NCBI GenBank assembly: GCA_963989245.1
Contig: OZ022351.1
Location: 29,992,176 to 30,056,175, forward strand
Direction of reading: 5' to 3'
DNA: 64,000 nt
Origin: Nansenia antarctica
Taxonomy: Eukaryota; Chordata; Actinopteri; Argentiniformes; Microstomatidae
The notes beneath the pieces are model-generated. The model saw only the letters and a program-made list of their open reading frames with translations. It was not told the origin of the DNA and ran no database searches. Positions 18,601 to 30,565 of the stretch are shown here, piece by piece. The first letter of the stretch is position 1; each line of letters begins with the position of its first letter. The position numbers and the translations under genes were made by a program.

Positions 18601-21600
18601 CGCGCTTGTCTTCCATCTTTCTCCAACCGCACCCTCCACCATCCCTCCTTCTTCCACCAGCCCTGGTACATGGCTGTGGGGTCGGTCCATCAGCCCCGGC
18701 GTCCTGACTACCAGCCAGGTCAGCCAGGGGGCGCTGCCTGTTGTACCGTGACCTTTGACCTTTGAAGTATTTTTGCCCTTGACAAACAACACTTCACTGA
18801 CAGTGGCTGACATTCAATGACTTACAATGGCGGGAGTTAGCAAATTACCACAGCAAGTAATAGACATGTTTCTTTTAAAGATGACAAGAATATTTAGTCT
18901 AGAAGCTTTTCACCATCAGATATTAGCGAGTTGTTTGTCCGAGTTTTCTGCCTGTAGTGACTTTTGCTGTGATATGATTGGACAATTTCTATTTTGGGGC
19001 GTGGCTTAGCGATAGGTCCATTGTACAGTACAGTGAAGCAGTTTAGTTGGACTAAAGACGTTGTACGTAGTCATGTTGTGTTGTTTTCCTCATCAGTTCC
19101 AGCGATGAGCCCCTCTGAGTTTTATAACAGATACACAGACCCCACCATGGCCCCGGGGAGACGGATGGAGAACGTTTTGACCGATACGCAGGTGAGAGCT
19201 TTGGTCACACACACACTCACGCGCACGCACACACACACACACACACTCTCACTCATCAATGTGTCAGACCTTTCAGCCTTGTGTTGTTACTATTTTGTGT
19301 CTTTTGTCATGTTGTATCCGATTAATGGTGGGTTATGGAGGGGACAGGGTTGTAAATATACAGGATTTAGGATTGGATAACCCAGGTGACAGCTTACCCC
19401 CCTAACCCTTTACTGAGGCTTCTGAAAGGAGTAGCCTGTGCAAAGAAATCCTGAGAAGCTAACAAGCAGGTGGGTTGAACAACCAGAGAGAGAGAGAGAG
19501 TTAGGATTTTTTTTTTTCACATTAAGTAATTTTTTTCTGAGTGAGGCAGTCCCACTCGTATTTTTCATTTTATTGGACAGATACAGGAAAGTAAGGAGGA
19601 GAACGGAGAGAGAGAGGGCATGTCAGCAGGGCATGGGCTGGACTCGAACCCATGTCGACATGGGCATTATATGTGTGCACTGTAGACCGCGGTGCTAGAC
19701 CACTGGACCACCCCAGGCCATGGTGCTAGACCACTGGACCACCCCAGGCCAAGGTGCTAGACCACTGGACCACCCCAGGCCAAGGTGCTAGACCACTGGA
19801 CCACCCCAGGCCATGGTGCTAGACCACTGGACCACCCCAGGCCAAGGTGCTAGACCACTGGACCACCCCAGGCCATGGTGCTAGACCACTGGACCACCCC
19901 AGGCCATGGTTCTAGACCACTGGACCACCCCAGGCCAAGGTGCTAGACCACTGGACCACCCCAGGCCAAGGTGCTAGACCACTGGACCACCCCAGGCCAT
20001 GGTGCTAGACCACTGGACCACCCCAGGCCATGGTGCTAGACCACTGGACCACCCCAGGCCCTGGTGCTAGACCACTGGACCACCCCAGGCCCTGGTGCTA
20101 GACCACTGGACCACCCCAGGCCCTGGTGCTAGACCACTGGACCACCCCAGGCCATGGTGCTAGACCACTGGACCACCCCAGGCCCCTGTAGACCACTGGA
20201 CCACCCCAGGCCCCTGTAGACCACTGGACCACCCCAGGCCACCAGATTAGGATGTTTTAATTGAGTGGGTTGGGGGAGGTGGGCGGCTCCACACACAGCC
20301 TCTACGGCCTCGGGGTTTAGGGGGGACGACAACAACAACCACCGCCTCGGGGGATCGGTCAGATTAAGGGATCAGACAGACATGGGAGTTTAATAAGGTC
20401 GGCCCTTTTATTCAGACTGAGCTACAAACTAACAAGGCAAGGAGGAAACTGTGACCACATAACAGGGGCACTGAGAAGTCACTGTTTGTCAGGGTTCCCG
20501 CGCTGGTCTTAAAAAGCCTTCAAGTCTAAAATCCAGCAAGCCAATTTATAAGGCTTAAAAAGGTCTTAAATGTGACTTGGAATGGAACCCTGGTTCATGT
20601 CTGAACAGTAAGGGTGCTACAGTATGAGGTGCCTGTTTGCACCTGTACTTCATTCGGGCTGATTGTAGTGACAGCTGTGCTAGCTGTGATCAGATGATTT
20701 CACAAACTAAGCGGTCAGTTTACAGCTGTACTTTGTACTTTGTACACAACACAACCGGCCGCTTTCAGTGTGTATCTGTTATACACTAGGGCTGCAACTA
20801 ACGATTATTTTGATAACCGATTAATCTGCCGATTTATTTTTTCGATTAATCGGATAAAATGGGGGAAAAAACAGATTTCTTTTGCAAATTTTATTTTATG
20901 TTTTCTAAATCAGCCAGGCCTATACATATACATGTGCAAAATGAATAAGTATTAATAAAACATTATAAATAATATAAATAAAAAAGGCTTTGCTACATCA
21001 AATAGGTTTAACAACAGGCCATGGACTATGGCGGTAGATTGTTTCAATAAAGTAGTTGAACTCTAGCTCAATACATGCATTGTTTTAGGTAATAACTTTG
21101 CTTAATGTAAAGGTCAGTAACCCAAAGTGCAATATAGGCTACAGACAAGACACTAATGTTTTTATATAACAGATATGAATGAATGAATGAATGGTCTTTA
21201 TTGTCATTGATATAGTACAGGTACCAAACAACGAAATTTGGGGAAAAACACTAAAAAGCACCGATGTTAGGAGCCCCTCTAGCCTCGCGTCTAATCGCGC
21301 CGCCATCCATGGAAAAGATATGCTCCAAAACAATGCAATGTGTCCTCTCACTCCATACAATAGTAAGTCGCTTTGGAATAAGGCGTCTGCTAAATGCCAA
21401 AAATGTAAAAAATGTCAATGTAAACAATAGGCTAGGCTACAGTCAGTGCCTCACTCTAACTCACGGGTAATTAATTAATTAATTTTGCCATTTAGCAGAA
21501 GCCTTTATCCAAAGCGACTTACAATTACGAATTACAGGGACATTCCCCCTGGAGTAACTGAGGGCTAAGTGCCTTACTCAAGGGCACACTAGTAGTGGTG

Positions 21601-22896
21601 TGGTTTCAGGCGGGGTTTGAACTCACAACCTTCCGATCTCAAGTCCAACTCACTATCCACTAGACCACCACTACCCCATCGTGTAGCTTGGTAGGCTACC
21701 ACTAGCTAGCCTTTAGCTTATCACCTCTGCTCTACCACTGACGTTAGCAAGCTAGCTAAATACACTTGTAATGCAATATTTAATTCATGAATGCGAGCAA
21801 ACACTCACTGGCTATCGCATTACATTACAGTCATTTAGCTGACGCTTCGCCAGAACTCACAAGTGCATCTCCTTACTAATACAAGTGACTATGAGCATAC
21901 TCCGGTGCTGAAGGCATAGAATGCGAATAGCAAGCTAAAAATACAATAGGTCATTAAGAGGGAGAATCTATTAGATAAACGAGAAGAACTAACTTCTAAC
22001 TTCTAACTAACAGCTGTGCCAGTGAAACGAATGATCCTCACTTCAAAACGCAACGTATGGCATGGGTACAGCCAACGTTAAACTCGTATAACTTACCCTG
22101 CTGAGGGTAGCTTTTAATGTGACGATTTCGGTCGAGACGTTTTCTCCGCCTCCGCCATGATTTAAATGTAGCCGCCGCGGCGGCTCCGCAAGACGGCGTG
22201 GCGTGCGTCAACAGGAAGTAGGTTTGTTAAGGAACAAGACCCGACGAATCGATAATGGAATTTGTCGCCAACGAATTTCATTATCGATTTTTATCGATTT
22301 CATCGATTCGTTGTTGCAGCCCTCTTATACACATAAAATCAGTAACTTTGTCTTACAACTGAGGGGCGGCTGTGGCGCAGGAGGTAGAGCCGGCGTCTAA
22401 TGATCGCAAGGTCGGCAGATCGCCGGTTCGAACCCCGGCTTGGCCACATGTCGAGGTACCCTTGGGCAAGACACTGAACCCAAAATTGCTCCCAATGAGC
22501 GGGCCGGCGCCTTGCATGGTAGCTTGCCGCCATTGGTGTGTGAATGTGTGTGTGAATGTGTGTGTGAATGAGAGGCCATTGTAAAGCGCTTTGGAATAAG
22601 GCCGCTATATAAGTCAGTCCATTTACCATTTTACCATTTTACCATTTCTCCCTTGTTGCCTGTAGGTGTTTCATTGCCTCCGCCTCAACACCCCTCCCCC
22701 CATCATGTCCGCTGGCCCCGCCCCTGTCACCCTCCTCCCCCAGAACTACCAAGACCCTTTCACCCTCACCCCCCAGAACTACCAAGACCATTTCACCCTC
22801 CTCTTCCAGGACTACCAAGACCCTCTCCCCCTCCCCCAGAACTACCAAGACCCTCTCCCCCTCCCCCAGGACTACCCTAACTCCCAAACCATCTGA
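15684..22896 (+). CDS. Proline-rich protein, copy A (unrecognised family)
   Basis: Five coding exons join in phase to 207 codons plus stop: 15684-15737, 16463-16565, 18578-18718, 19097-19191, 22666-22896. The protein starts MTDQAGSSQETGPPAALS, passes through a WYMAVGSVHQPRRPDY segment and the SEFYNRYTDPTMAPGRR segment, and ends in about five copies of a ten-residue QNYQDPLPLP-type repeat. No signal peptide, membrane segment or catalytic motif is visible. The last exon differs from those at 1,438 and 45,681: after PPPIMSAGPAP the conserved RSRAELEAADALL end is replaced by the repeat. A piece coding RRRSRAELEAADALLTLDD survives about 430 bp downstream (23,325–23,388). Residue-level identity with copy B suggests a recent duplicate. 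A PRR-type nuclear protein is possible, but I cannot name it. Confidence 0.6.
15745..15875. repeat. Three tandem 47-bp units in intron 1
   Basis: AATCCTTATACACATCAATT units repeat three times just after exon 1; the same is seen in copy B at 28,934–29,063. Confidence 0.8.
16800..17110. mobile_element. DNA-transposon fragment in intron 2
   Basis: Contains GGGGTCACCGTGACCCC, a palindromic motif of the kind seen at some piggyBac-type termini. It ends in AAGTTAGTTTTGAGAAATTA ... TTGCTTACACCATTTG, sequence found again near 23,525–23,600 and 37,515–37,590. Superfamily uncertain. Confidence 0.4.
17519..17790. mobile_element. Two adjoining MITE fragments
   Basis: CAGGGTTCCCACGGGTCC at 17,519 belongs to the 8,099 family. 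TTTAGCGACGTTGATGGAAT followed by ACCCCCCTGG at 17,760–17,789 is the right half of the 6,066 family. Both are incomplete. Confidence 0.6.
18310..18535. mobile_element. LINE-like 3' tail fragment
   Basis: TGTAAAGCACTTTGTGACCC, GGTGCTGTATAAATACATTG and CTTA-type tail units match, inverted, 59,560–59,770. It ends about 40 bp upstream of exon 3 of gene A. Confidence 0.6.
19200..19260. repeat. CA microsatellite after exon 4 (A)
   Basis: (CA)n starting about 14 bp after the exon-4 donor. It is longer in B (33,010–33,072) and C (43,868–43,936). Confidence 0.9.
19533..19690 (-). mobile_element. SINE body, inverted, joined to satellite
   Basis: Reverse-strand SINE of the 7,122 type: GGCAGTCCCACTCG tail side, then CTGGACTCGAACCCATG (B-box complement), then the head, which continues straight into the 31-bp array. 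Confidence 0.8.
19691..20237. repeat. 31-bp SINE-head satellite (A)
   Basis: About 18 units of the 31-bp satellite, the last two shortened (CCCCTGTAGACCACTGGACC). Continuous with the SINE body at 19,533–19,690. Confidence 0.9.
20787..22324. mobile_element. 1.5-kb hAT element in intron 4 of A
   Basis: Starts TAGGGCTGCAACTAACGATT and ends GTTGTTGCAGCCCTC, inverse ends of a well-known fish hAT type. It is flanked by the 8-bp duplication TTATACAC (20,779–20,786 and 22,325–22,332). The empty site is seen near 1,113 and 45,356. No transposase frame is visible. An inverted SINE lies inside at 21,481–21,680. Confidence 0.88.
21481..21680 (-). mobile_element. tRNA-derived SINE inside the hAT element
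   Basis: Reverse strand reads GGTGGTCTAGTGGATAGTGA (A-box region), GGTTGTGAGTTCAAACCCC (B-box) and GTAAGTCGCTTTGGATAAAG in the tail. Carried along in copy B (35,480–35,690). Confidence 0.75.
22363..22649 (+). mobile_element. SINE before last exon (A)
   Basis: Same family and same position as at 1,149. It ends 16 bp before the splice acceptor at 22,665. Confidence 0.85.
22739..22880 (+). repeat. Coding 30-bp minisatellite in last exon (A)
   Basis: About five units around CAGAACTACCAAGACCCTCT encode the QNYQDP-type protein repeat. Identical in copy B (36,739–36,880), absent from the exons at 1,438 and 45,681. Confidence 0.85.
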
Positions 22897-23526
22897 CCTC
22901 TGGACCACAGGCTAGAGCACTGAACAGAGGGAACACGCACACTCTCTCAACTCCAGCCAGGAACACCGAGAAGCTACACAGCATTGCAGAAGAGGACTGA
23001 GAAGAGCAAGCTATCTGAGTGTATTAAAGAAATGCTATGCTTATATTTATAATACTTACTTACTTATGTTGTTGTTGTTGTACAGTTTGTATTGCACATA
23101 TTCATACAACTGAATGCAAATTCATAGTGCTTTACAGAACGATTAATACATTAAAGAAATAAACAGAACATAACAGTCTTCAGCCTATTCTTGAAGATTG
23201 CTAAATATAGGTCACCTAATTATCCCCCTCCTGTGGATCACACCGCCACACACCCCCCCTCAGCCAGCCGAACCAGCAAGTGGTTGGGTCCAGCCCCTCT
23301 CCAGTGGAGCAGACCGGGCCGTACCATAGACGCCGCAGGTCGAGGGCGGAGCTGGAGGCAGCGGACGCCTTGCTCACTCTGGATGATTAGGAGTGTCTCA
23401 TCTTCATCATCATCATCATCCTCCTCATCAATGTTGGTTCCACAGGGAGGGAGGGGCCGAGCAGGTTGTGTGAAGTAGTGAGCTTCAGGTTTAATACCTC
23501 TTTTCTACTGACAAATCTTCACTAAG

Positions 23527-23856
23527 TTAGTTTTGAGAAATTGGTTGTAACATTTCACAGTTGTCTTGTTTTAGTTCTCCATTGCTTACACCATTTATGG
23601 GATCCACACTTGCTGGGGGCTGCTGGGCCAGCTTGAAGCCTGAAGCGCATTCATCAACGTCACCTTTCTCAGCCTCACACTGCTCAGCTTTCAGCTCTTT
23701 TTTTTTTGCTTTGGCCTTTGTTGTTTTATAAGGGAAACGGTGGCGTTTGAAGGAATATTCTTTGCAACAAATAAAAGATGCCTTCATAGTATGTGTCCTT
23801 ATCATTGGAGTGAAAGGTGGTGTGATAGATAAAACTATTTTCAGAAGCCACACCAC
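23527..23856 (-). other. Unrecognised open frame (A copy)
   Basis: A 109-aa frame, KTTKAKAKKKELKAEQCEAE in the middle, with a partner of 113 aa at 37,517–37,858 that differs by a 12-bp in-frame insertion. In-frame change hints at past coding function. Its 3' end overlaps sequence that also occurs in the transposon fragment at 16,800–17,110, so a transposon origin is as likely as a host exon. Confidence 0.3.
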
Positions 23857-24608
23857 TGTTTTATCACTTACTGACTACTTACTGCTAACAATATTTGCCT
23901 TGTATCATGCTCAACTTATCGACTGACATTTGCTCTAGCAAATGAAGGATTTGCTAGAGCAACATCTATTGAGTTGGCTGAACACTATGCCCCTAACAAT
24001 ATATTTGCCTTGTATCATGCTCGTTGACTGACTTCTGTGTGAAACCTGCAGGATGCATTCTATGACACAGATCCTTATGGAACTTGAAGAATGGGAAACA
24101 TTCATCTGAGATTGTGCACTTTGTTTCCAAGGGAAATAAGTTACTGGAACAGTAGTTATTGAAGGACAAGCCAAGCGATCCTCAAACAGAATGGCCAGTT
24201 GTTGTTTTGGGGAGCAACCATTCAGTTTTTATGACCTCATCTTTCTAAAGGGGGTTTCCAGGTGTTCAATTAGGACATTACCTGGAGTACTTACTTCTCA
24301 TTTGCATTTAACTGCCCTGTCATAAACATTTACACAAACAGTTGTCATTATATAGACAGACCCTGTCCGTGGTGATTTGTGTTAGGTCTCTTCTTTTCTC
24401 TTTTCTGTTGTGTAATCTTCAACTAATTTACAATGTGCAATGTGTGATTACCAAATAGGAACAATTTAGAATGCCCCCCACCCCCCTCACTCACTCTCTC
24501 CTTTTCAGGCAGGTAAACAGTGACTGGAGTGATTCCTCTCAGACTGGTCCCTCAGGTCTGAATCTGTAATCAGTCTTAGATCTCAGACATGACTGTAAAG
24601 GGCTCTGC

Positions 24609-24791
24609 ACACAGCGTGCGATTTCTGTTGCGCGTCAACGTTCCATAATTTCCATTGTTGTTATGAATGGAATCGAATTTTCGCCGTGCGGGGCCGTGTG
24701 CATTGCGATGCGATGTTCTCATAGACTTCCATTCAAACTTCAAAATGGAACGTTGACGCGCAACAGAAATCGCACGCTGTGTGCAGAGCCC
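24609..24791. mobile_element. PIF/Harbinger-like MITE, B only
   Basis: Long inverted ends (AGGGCTCTGCACACAGCGTG and its inverse) extend nearly 50 bp. Copies A (11,575) and C (38,595) read GACTGTAAGACTT across the site. In B the element is flanked by TAA on both sides, a 3-bp TWA-type duplication. The limits are approximate by a few bases. Confidence 0.8.
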
Positions 24792-26640
24792 TTAAGACTT
24801 ACGTACATCTTCCTCAAAATGCCCTCTAAGGTGCCACGTTCTTTTCTAAAGGATGAAGGGGAGATGGGAGGAAGAGGTTTGAAGGAAGAGATTATTGTAA
24901 CTTGCAATCGAACCCTCTTAATAGAATGTTAAGAGAGGACAATTGTACTTTTTTTTTTACTACGTCACAGAATCCTTAATACTTCACATCCGAATCATGA
25001 ATCTTTTCATCAAAGTCAGGAGGAACACAGAAACAAGAAAGGGAATGATCCGTTCCAACTTCTGGTTTTAATTATGAGTGCTGGTTTAAGTTTGAGCCCA
25101 AGATGATCATTCTATTATTTTAAGTGCATGTAAGGAGGAGAGTTCCTATCAAACAAATAGCATAGCAAATACAGGCCTTAATAACTATGAAAGCAACTAC
25201 TGTATGAGCAACCAACAAAATGTCACACATTCTACCTATAGGTCTCTGGCAGTCCCTCTCCCTTCCTCTCTCTCTTACTAACTCCAGGAGTGGAGTCAGG
25301 TGTGTAGGAGTCAGGTGACCGGCTGGTCCTCATTACCACCTTATAGCCTTCCATAAATACCCGGTCCAGCCTTCACCACTCTGCCAGATCGTAACTTCAG
25401 TCTACCTGTTAAGTCCCACTTCCAGCCATTGATATTATTCTACTCTGTCAGTTAGCCTGCATTCCTACCCTGTTCTCCCTTTGCCCACAGTTTTCCTGCC
25501 ACCTACACCAGCCTGCCTGTCTGCCCCACCTGCCTGCCTGTCTGCCCCACCAGCCTGTCTGCCTGTTGGCCCTGTCTACATCCCTGCCTCGCCTGCTATT
25601 GCCTCACCTTACCGTCTGTCCTCCTGCCCGCCTGCCCTCTCTACTTGCCTGCACTGCCCTACCTGCCCTCTCTACCTGCCTGCACTGCCCTGCCTGCCCT
25701 CTCTACCTACCTGCCTGCACTGCCCTGCCTGCCCTCTCTACCTGCCTGCCCTCTCTGCCTGCACTGCCCTGCCCTGCCCTGCCCTCTCTACCTGCCTGCC
25801 CTGCTTGCTGACCCTCCTGATCTGCCTGCTTCACTATAAAAGCTCTGCCCCTATTCCCTGGAATCAATAAATACACCCAGCTTTGGGTTTTACTCTCCAT
25901 CTGCCTCTTGTGTTCTGCACTAGTCTGGTTGTCACAAATAAAGAGAGTTGACTCAGTAGTAAGAGGGCATTGGCTGGCAACCATAGGTAACATATATGTC
26001 GTTTTACTGTCTAAACATCCTTCCATTATCCTTATCAGCCAACATAGTGAATTCAAATCATATCTTTCATACAAGCACAACATTGACTTCAGAACATAAA
26101 TTTCTGGGGAAAAGTAACCACACATTTCACTTTCCCCTTTGAACATCCAGAGGAAATTAGATGCAGTATGTCCATCCAGAATCCATGTTCAGCTCTGTTA
26201 TGTGCTTTTCCACAAAAACAGGCATTTCCCATTGATCTTGGCTACATCAAAACAAATGATGTTGATGAGACGGACCAGAGAGGGACTACGGAATGCAATC
26301 ATAAGCAGCATCAAAACATGTCTTCTAGTTTAATGCTACTGTACATCTTAATACATATAACAAGATAAAAAAAAATACATTCCACATAATTTGATTATTA
26401 CTTTCATTTCTTAATTCGGGTAGCACAAGAAAACATTAAATTAAATATTGAGTGACAATTACTGTAATGAATACACTAGTATGTAATTCATCTTTAATGT
26501 GCTTTTGCATCTATTTTTGTGAATATCAACAAATGTCTTGTAGTGTTACAGTTTATCCTACTGACTTGAAGTCAGGTAGGCCTAGCTGGGGCAACATGGG
26601 TTTGTGGGAGCCACGCCTGTACTCTGCTACCACCTAGTGG

Positions 26641-26975
26641 TTGCAGTTGTCACTAAAACTCACCACTTTTATAGCATTACCCACTTTTAAACACTCACTT
26701 TTAGATGTTGTCTCGGATCACTGCACTTGCTTTTAAGATAACTTCCCCCTGCTGTAATGTATAGATATTTTTGATACTTGTGTATTGCACTCATGTTATA
26801 TATTGTATATATCGTGTTTTGTATCGTATATACCGTGTTGTGTTCTGTGTACAGACTTGCCTCTGTTCTGCCAATTGGCCAGATCGTCGTTGTAAATGAG
26901 AATTGGTTCTCAACTGACCTATCTGGTTAAATAAAGGTTAAATAAAAAAAATTAAAAAATAGACATATTGTGTGG
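26641..26975 (+). mobile_element. LINE 3' tail insertion (copy B)
   Basis: Same insertion as at 13,451–13,784. Confidence 0.75.
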
Positions 26976-27483
26976 ACATATTTTAGATTGGAGCAAATCG
27001 CATGTGACTAGATTATGACAAGGGGAGGTAGAGGTCAGTGTTTCCAGTGTTCATTAATTTTCTCTATATAACGACGTCGGTCATTGATCGACAACGACAC
27101 TATATAATAGTTTGCCTAACTGGCCATCGGATTTGGGCTCCTAATATCTAAAAAGCACTACGGTTTTCTTATTTTATCGGATTAAAGTAGCGAAGACCAG
27201 ACATTCCCATTGACCGCCAGTCAAACTTCTACTCTTCTATCACCCAAAAGGGGCGTGATCATTCTGATGACAGGTAGATGACGCGCAATTGCTCTGATTA
27301 CTGCGCCATTACACTACCAATATATAGTTCTCTCTCCTACCCAACTGTATAATAGCCTAAGCCCACTATACAACGAGTATATGTACAGTGTATAGTAAGA
27401 CATTGGTTTTACTTCCTTTTGAGTCGAAAATAATGCCGTGTATTCAATAAATAACATATTTATAGAATTCAGTATTCTGTGAA

Positions 27484-27631
27484 CCAATGAATGACAGGAG
27501 AATTGTACGACGTGCGCAGTGATACGCGGTACGACGTGCGCAGTGATACTCAGGTGTGAGAAGCCCTATAAAATAACCTGACGCAGTTCGTATCGCAGAG
27601 AGTTGAGATTTGAACGAAGTCAAGTCACTGT
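27484..27631 (+). promoter_or_regulatory. Promoter and 5' UTR exon of gene B
   Basis: Same CCAAT, 24-bp direct repeat, TATAAAAT (27,567–27,574) and donor (27,631/27,632) as in copy A. Confidence 0.65.
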
Positions 27632-28872
27632 GTAAGTACATCTAACTAATGCGTTTCTATGAGAAAATAGAGCTAGCTACACGATGTTTATTAGCTTACA
27701 TGCTGCCAGATAATCACTGTGAAAGTAATTAAAGAATATAAGCTTTTAATTGAGCCACACGAGATGGTTTCAAGTAGGGATGCACCGAAATGAACATTCT
27801 TGGCCGAGGCCGAAGCCGAATTTAAGGAAACACTTGGCCGAATACCGAATGTGTATCCGGCAGTTTTTAATTTTATCATTGCATAAACTAAATACATTTT
27901 GCTTTTTATTCATGCTTCTCAAAGAAAGAAATTGAGATTGATAAAAAATAACTTTTATTGAACATTCCAGCAGACATCAGTCTATACCAACAAAGCACAA
28001 TAAATAAAATAAATCAGTCAAATTAAATGTTTTTGTTTTCCCTGAATAGCTGCTGAAAGAAAATCTTTCATCAATGTAGGCCGAAGCTTTATTCATGACT
28101 TGTGTTAACAAGAATGATGTGCATGATAATATTATTACAAAATACTTTGGAAGATTGCAAGTTAACTAATTAGGTGAACTCTCTTTAAAGAGATGCTACA
28201 GGATTTTGATAATTCTGTATGTTGTGGCTTAAGTATTGATGTCCGTATGGTTCAATGACATAGTGTTACGGCTGGGCCTTCACACACCCTCCCCCGCCCC
28301 CACAGCTCGAGCACAGCGTGCTCTCCGCAGCAGCTGAGGCTTGTCCCCGCTAATTAGATCTTCAGCCAAACCTGCACACCTGTCTCCACTCCCAATCAAC
28401 CCTCTGTCTCCACTCCCAATCAACCCTCTGTCTCCACTCCCAATCAACCCTCTGTCTCCACTCCCAATCAACCCTCTGTCTACATCTACCCTGGACTGAC
28501 CAGTTGTGATTTTAGCGAGCTAGTTTAACGCGATGTTTACATGTTCAATAATATTATTAGCCAGTTAGTAATTAATACATCTAAAGCAATGCATTTTAAC
28601 TGTAGACAACAGAAGCAACGATGGACTCCATTAGCTAATGTATGAAGTACAAAGTGGTTGTTAGTTAGCTAGCTAAGACGTCTTGTCTCTTGCCTCGCGG
28701 CACTTTGCGCCAGTATGTGGTCACGACATGTGCTCGTGACTGTCTTTAATTGTGTTCCAAATGTACACGTGGTGGTAGTCATGTCAAACTTTGCTATGTT
28801 AAAATTGTAGAATGAGAAGTTTAATGTGTATGTTTCTTCCAGTTCCACTCCAGTGTAAACCCAAACCCTACA

Positions 28873-30530
28873 ATGACGGATCAAGCCGGATCGAGTCAAG
28901 AGACTGGGCCACCCGCAGCGCTGTCGGTGAGTTCATTAATAATCCTTATACACATCAATTACCAACATATTGTATGAATTAATAATCCTTATACACATCA
29001 ATTACCAACATATTGTATGAATTAATAATCCTTATACACATCAATTACCAACATATTGTAGGAATTAATTCTGCCCACATGATTTCGCCGTTACGCATGG
29101 CTGAACCAACATGGCTGTATGAATTTAGACTACTGTAGGGTCTTGATGGTCAAATCTTATGTAAATGTATAAATTAAAATGTGTGATGTGAGAGCCCCTG
29201 ATCTTGGAGAGAGCAACAGCAAGACACAATAATTTGGGCAAGGGTGATCACAAAATGTCAGAAGTTTTCCGGTATGAAGATTTTATAAATTGTGTAGTGT
29301 ATCCTCGATATAAATACAATAGGATGAGAATGGATCCGGCTAAATAATCCTATGATGGCATCTCTGCCAGAAGACAACAAATGTAATGCTGAATTTATAA
29401 GGTCACTATTGTATTCTGTCACTGTAATAGTTTTTAGGCATATCATTAATTCAGTTCTGACTGTATTTGAATGCTCTTGCACTGCTAATTGAGTGGTTAA
29501 GATTACTTCACTTACCTTTATGAGTTTTCACAGTAATTTTGTGGAGTGTTGTTGATATGAAACATAAGTTATTATAGGAACTGGTAAGGGCTTTCAATAA
29601 AGTATTTTTGATTACATTTGAATGTTTTTTCTTAAAGGCTCCCACTCAGGAGGAAGCACGGCCAGTTCACTCCACTTCTGATGGTCAACTTGTGGGTCGT
29701 GGAAGACAGAACATTGCCCCGGGACCTTTTTCCTCAGAAGGTGCAGTGTTCTATGGTCATTTAAAGTAGCTAATGCATATTAGGGGTGCAACGGTTCTCT
29801 GTTTATATTGAACTGTATGGTTCAATATGCACCAGTGAATTTTCGGTGTATGATGCGTTCCATTGAGTCGGAGGTCGAGTTTGTCTGGAACGCAGTTGCT
29901 TCTGTAACTTGTTCAAAATGGTTGGTAGAACGCACATATCTAGGACAAGTCATGAAAGGAGGGTCCTGAAATTTGATTGAGTGCAAAGATAGATTTTTTT
30001 TTTAACCCTTTACTCACAGGGGTCACTGTGACCCCATCACGGCTCTTAGAGTGCTCTTCCACTCCTCCGGTCACGTCGTACTCTAAACAAGAGGAATTGA
30101 GGAAAGTGAACAAGCTTGTAAGAAATAAGATTTTCCTCGTGGTTTCTTGTAAAGCGTATAGTAAAGCTTCTTACATCTTTTTTTTACTAACAAATCAGAA
30201 AGTTAGTTTTGAGAAATTATATTTGCTGTAACATTTCACAGTTGTCTTGTTTTAGTTCTCCATTGCTTACACCAGGGGTGCTCATTACGTCGATCGCGAT
30301 CGACCGGTCGATCGCGAAGGTAGTGTGGGTAGATCACAGGGCATTGGGGGAAAAAAAAAAAAAAAGTTTTTTTTTTTTTTTGAAAAGTAGACGGGGACGC
30401 CTCCCGTCTGGACCACACAGGAGAGGGCATCACTCAGCCCCGCGCCGCCTCACAACACACACACACACACACACACACAAGCACACACACACACACACAG
30501 AGACAGACACAAGCACACACACATGCACAC

Positions 30531-30565
<35 letters not shown>

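Larger units (their letters stand above)
10882..23899. repeat. Tandem segmental duplication, copy A
   Basis: From TTGTATCATGCTCAACTTAT onward the sequence is repeated almost base for base at 23,900 (offset 13,018) and again at 37,902. Copy A holds transposon-like 5' sequence, a promoter, a five-exon proline-rich gene, a satellite, a 1.5-kb hAT element and a transposon-like 3' end. Confidence 0.9.
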
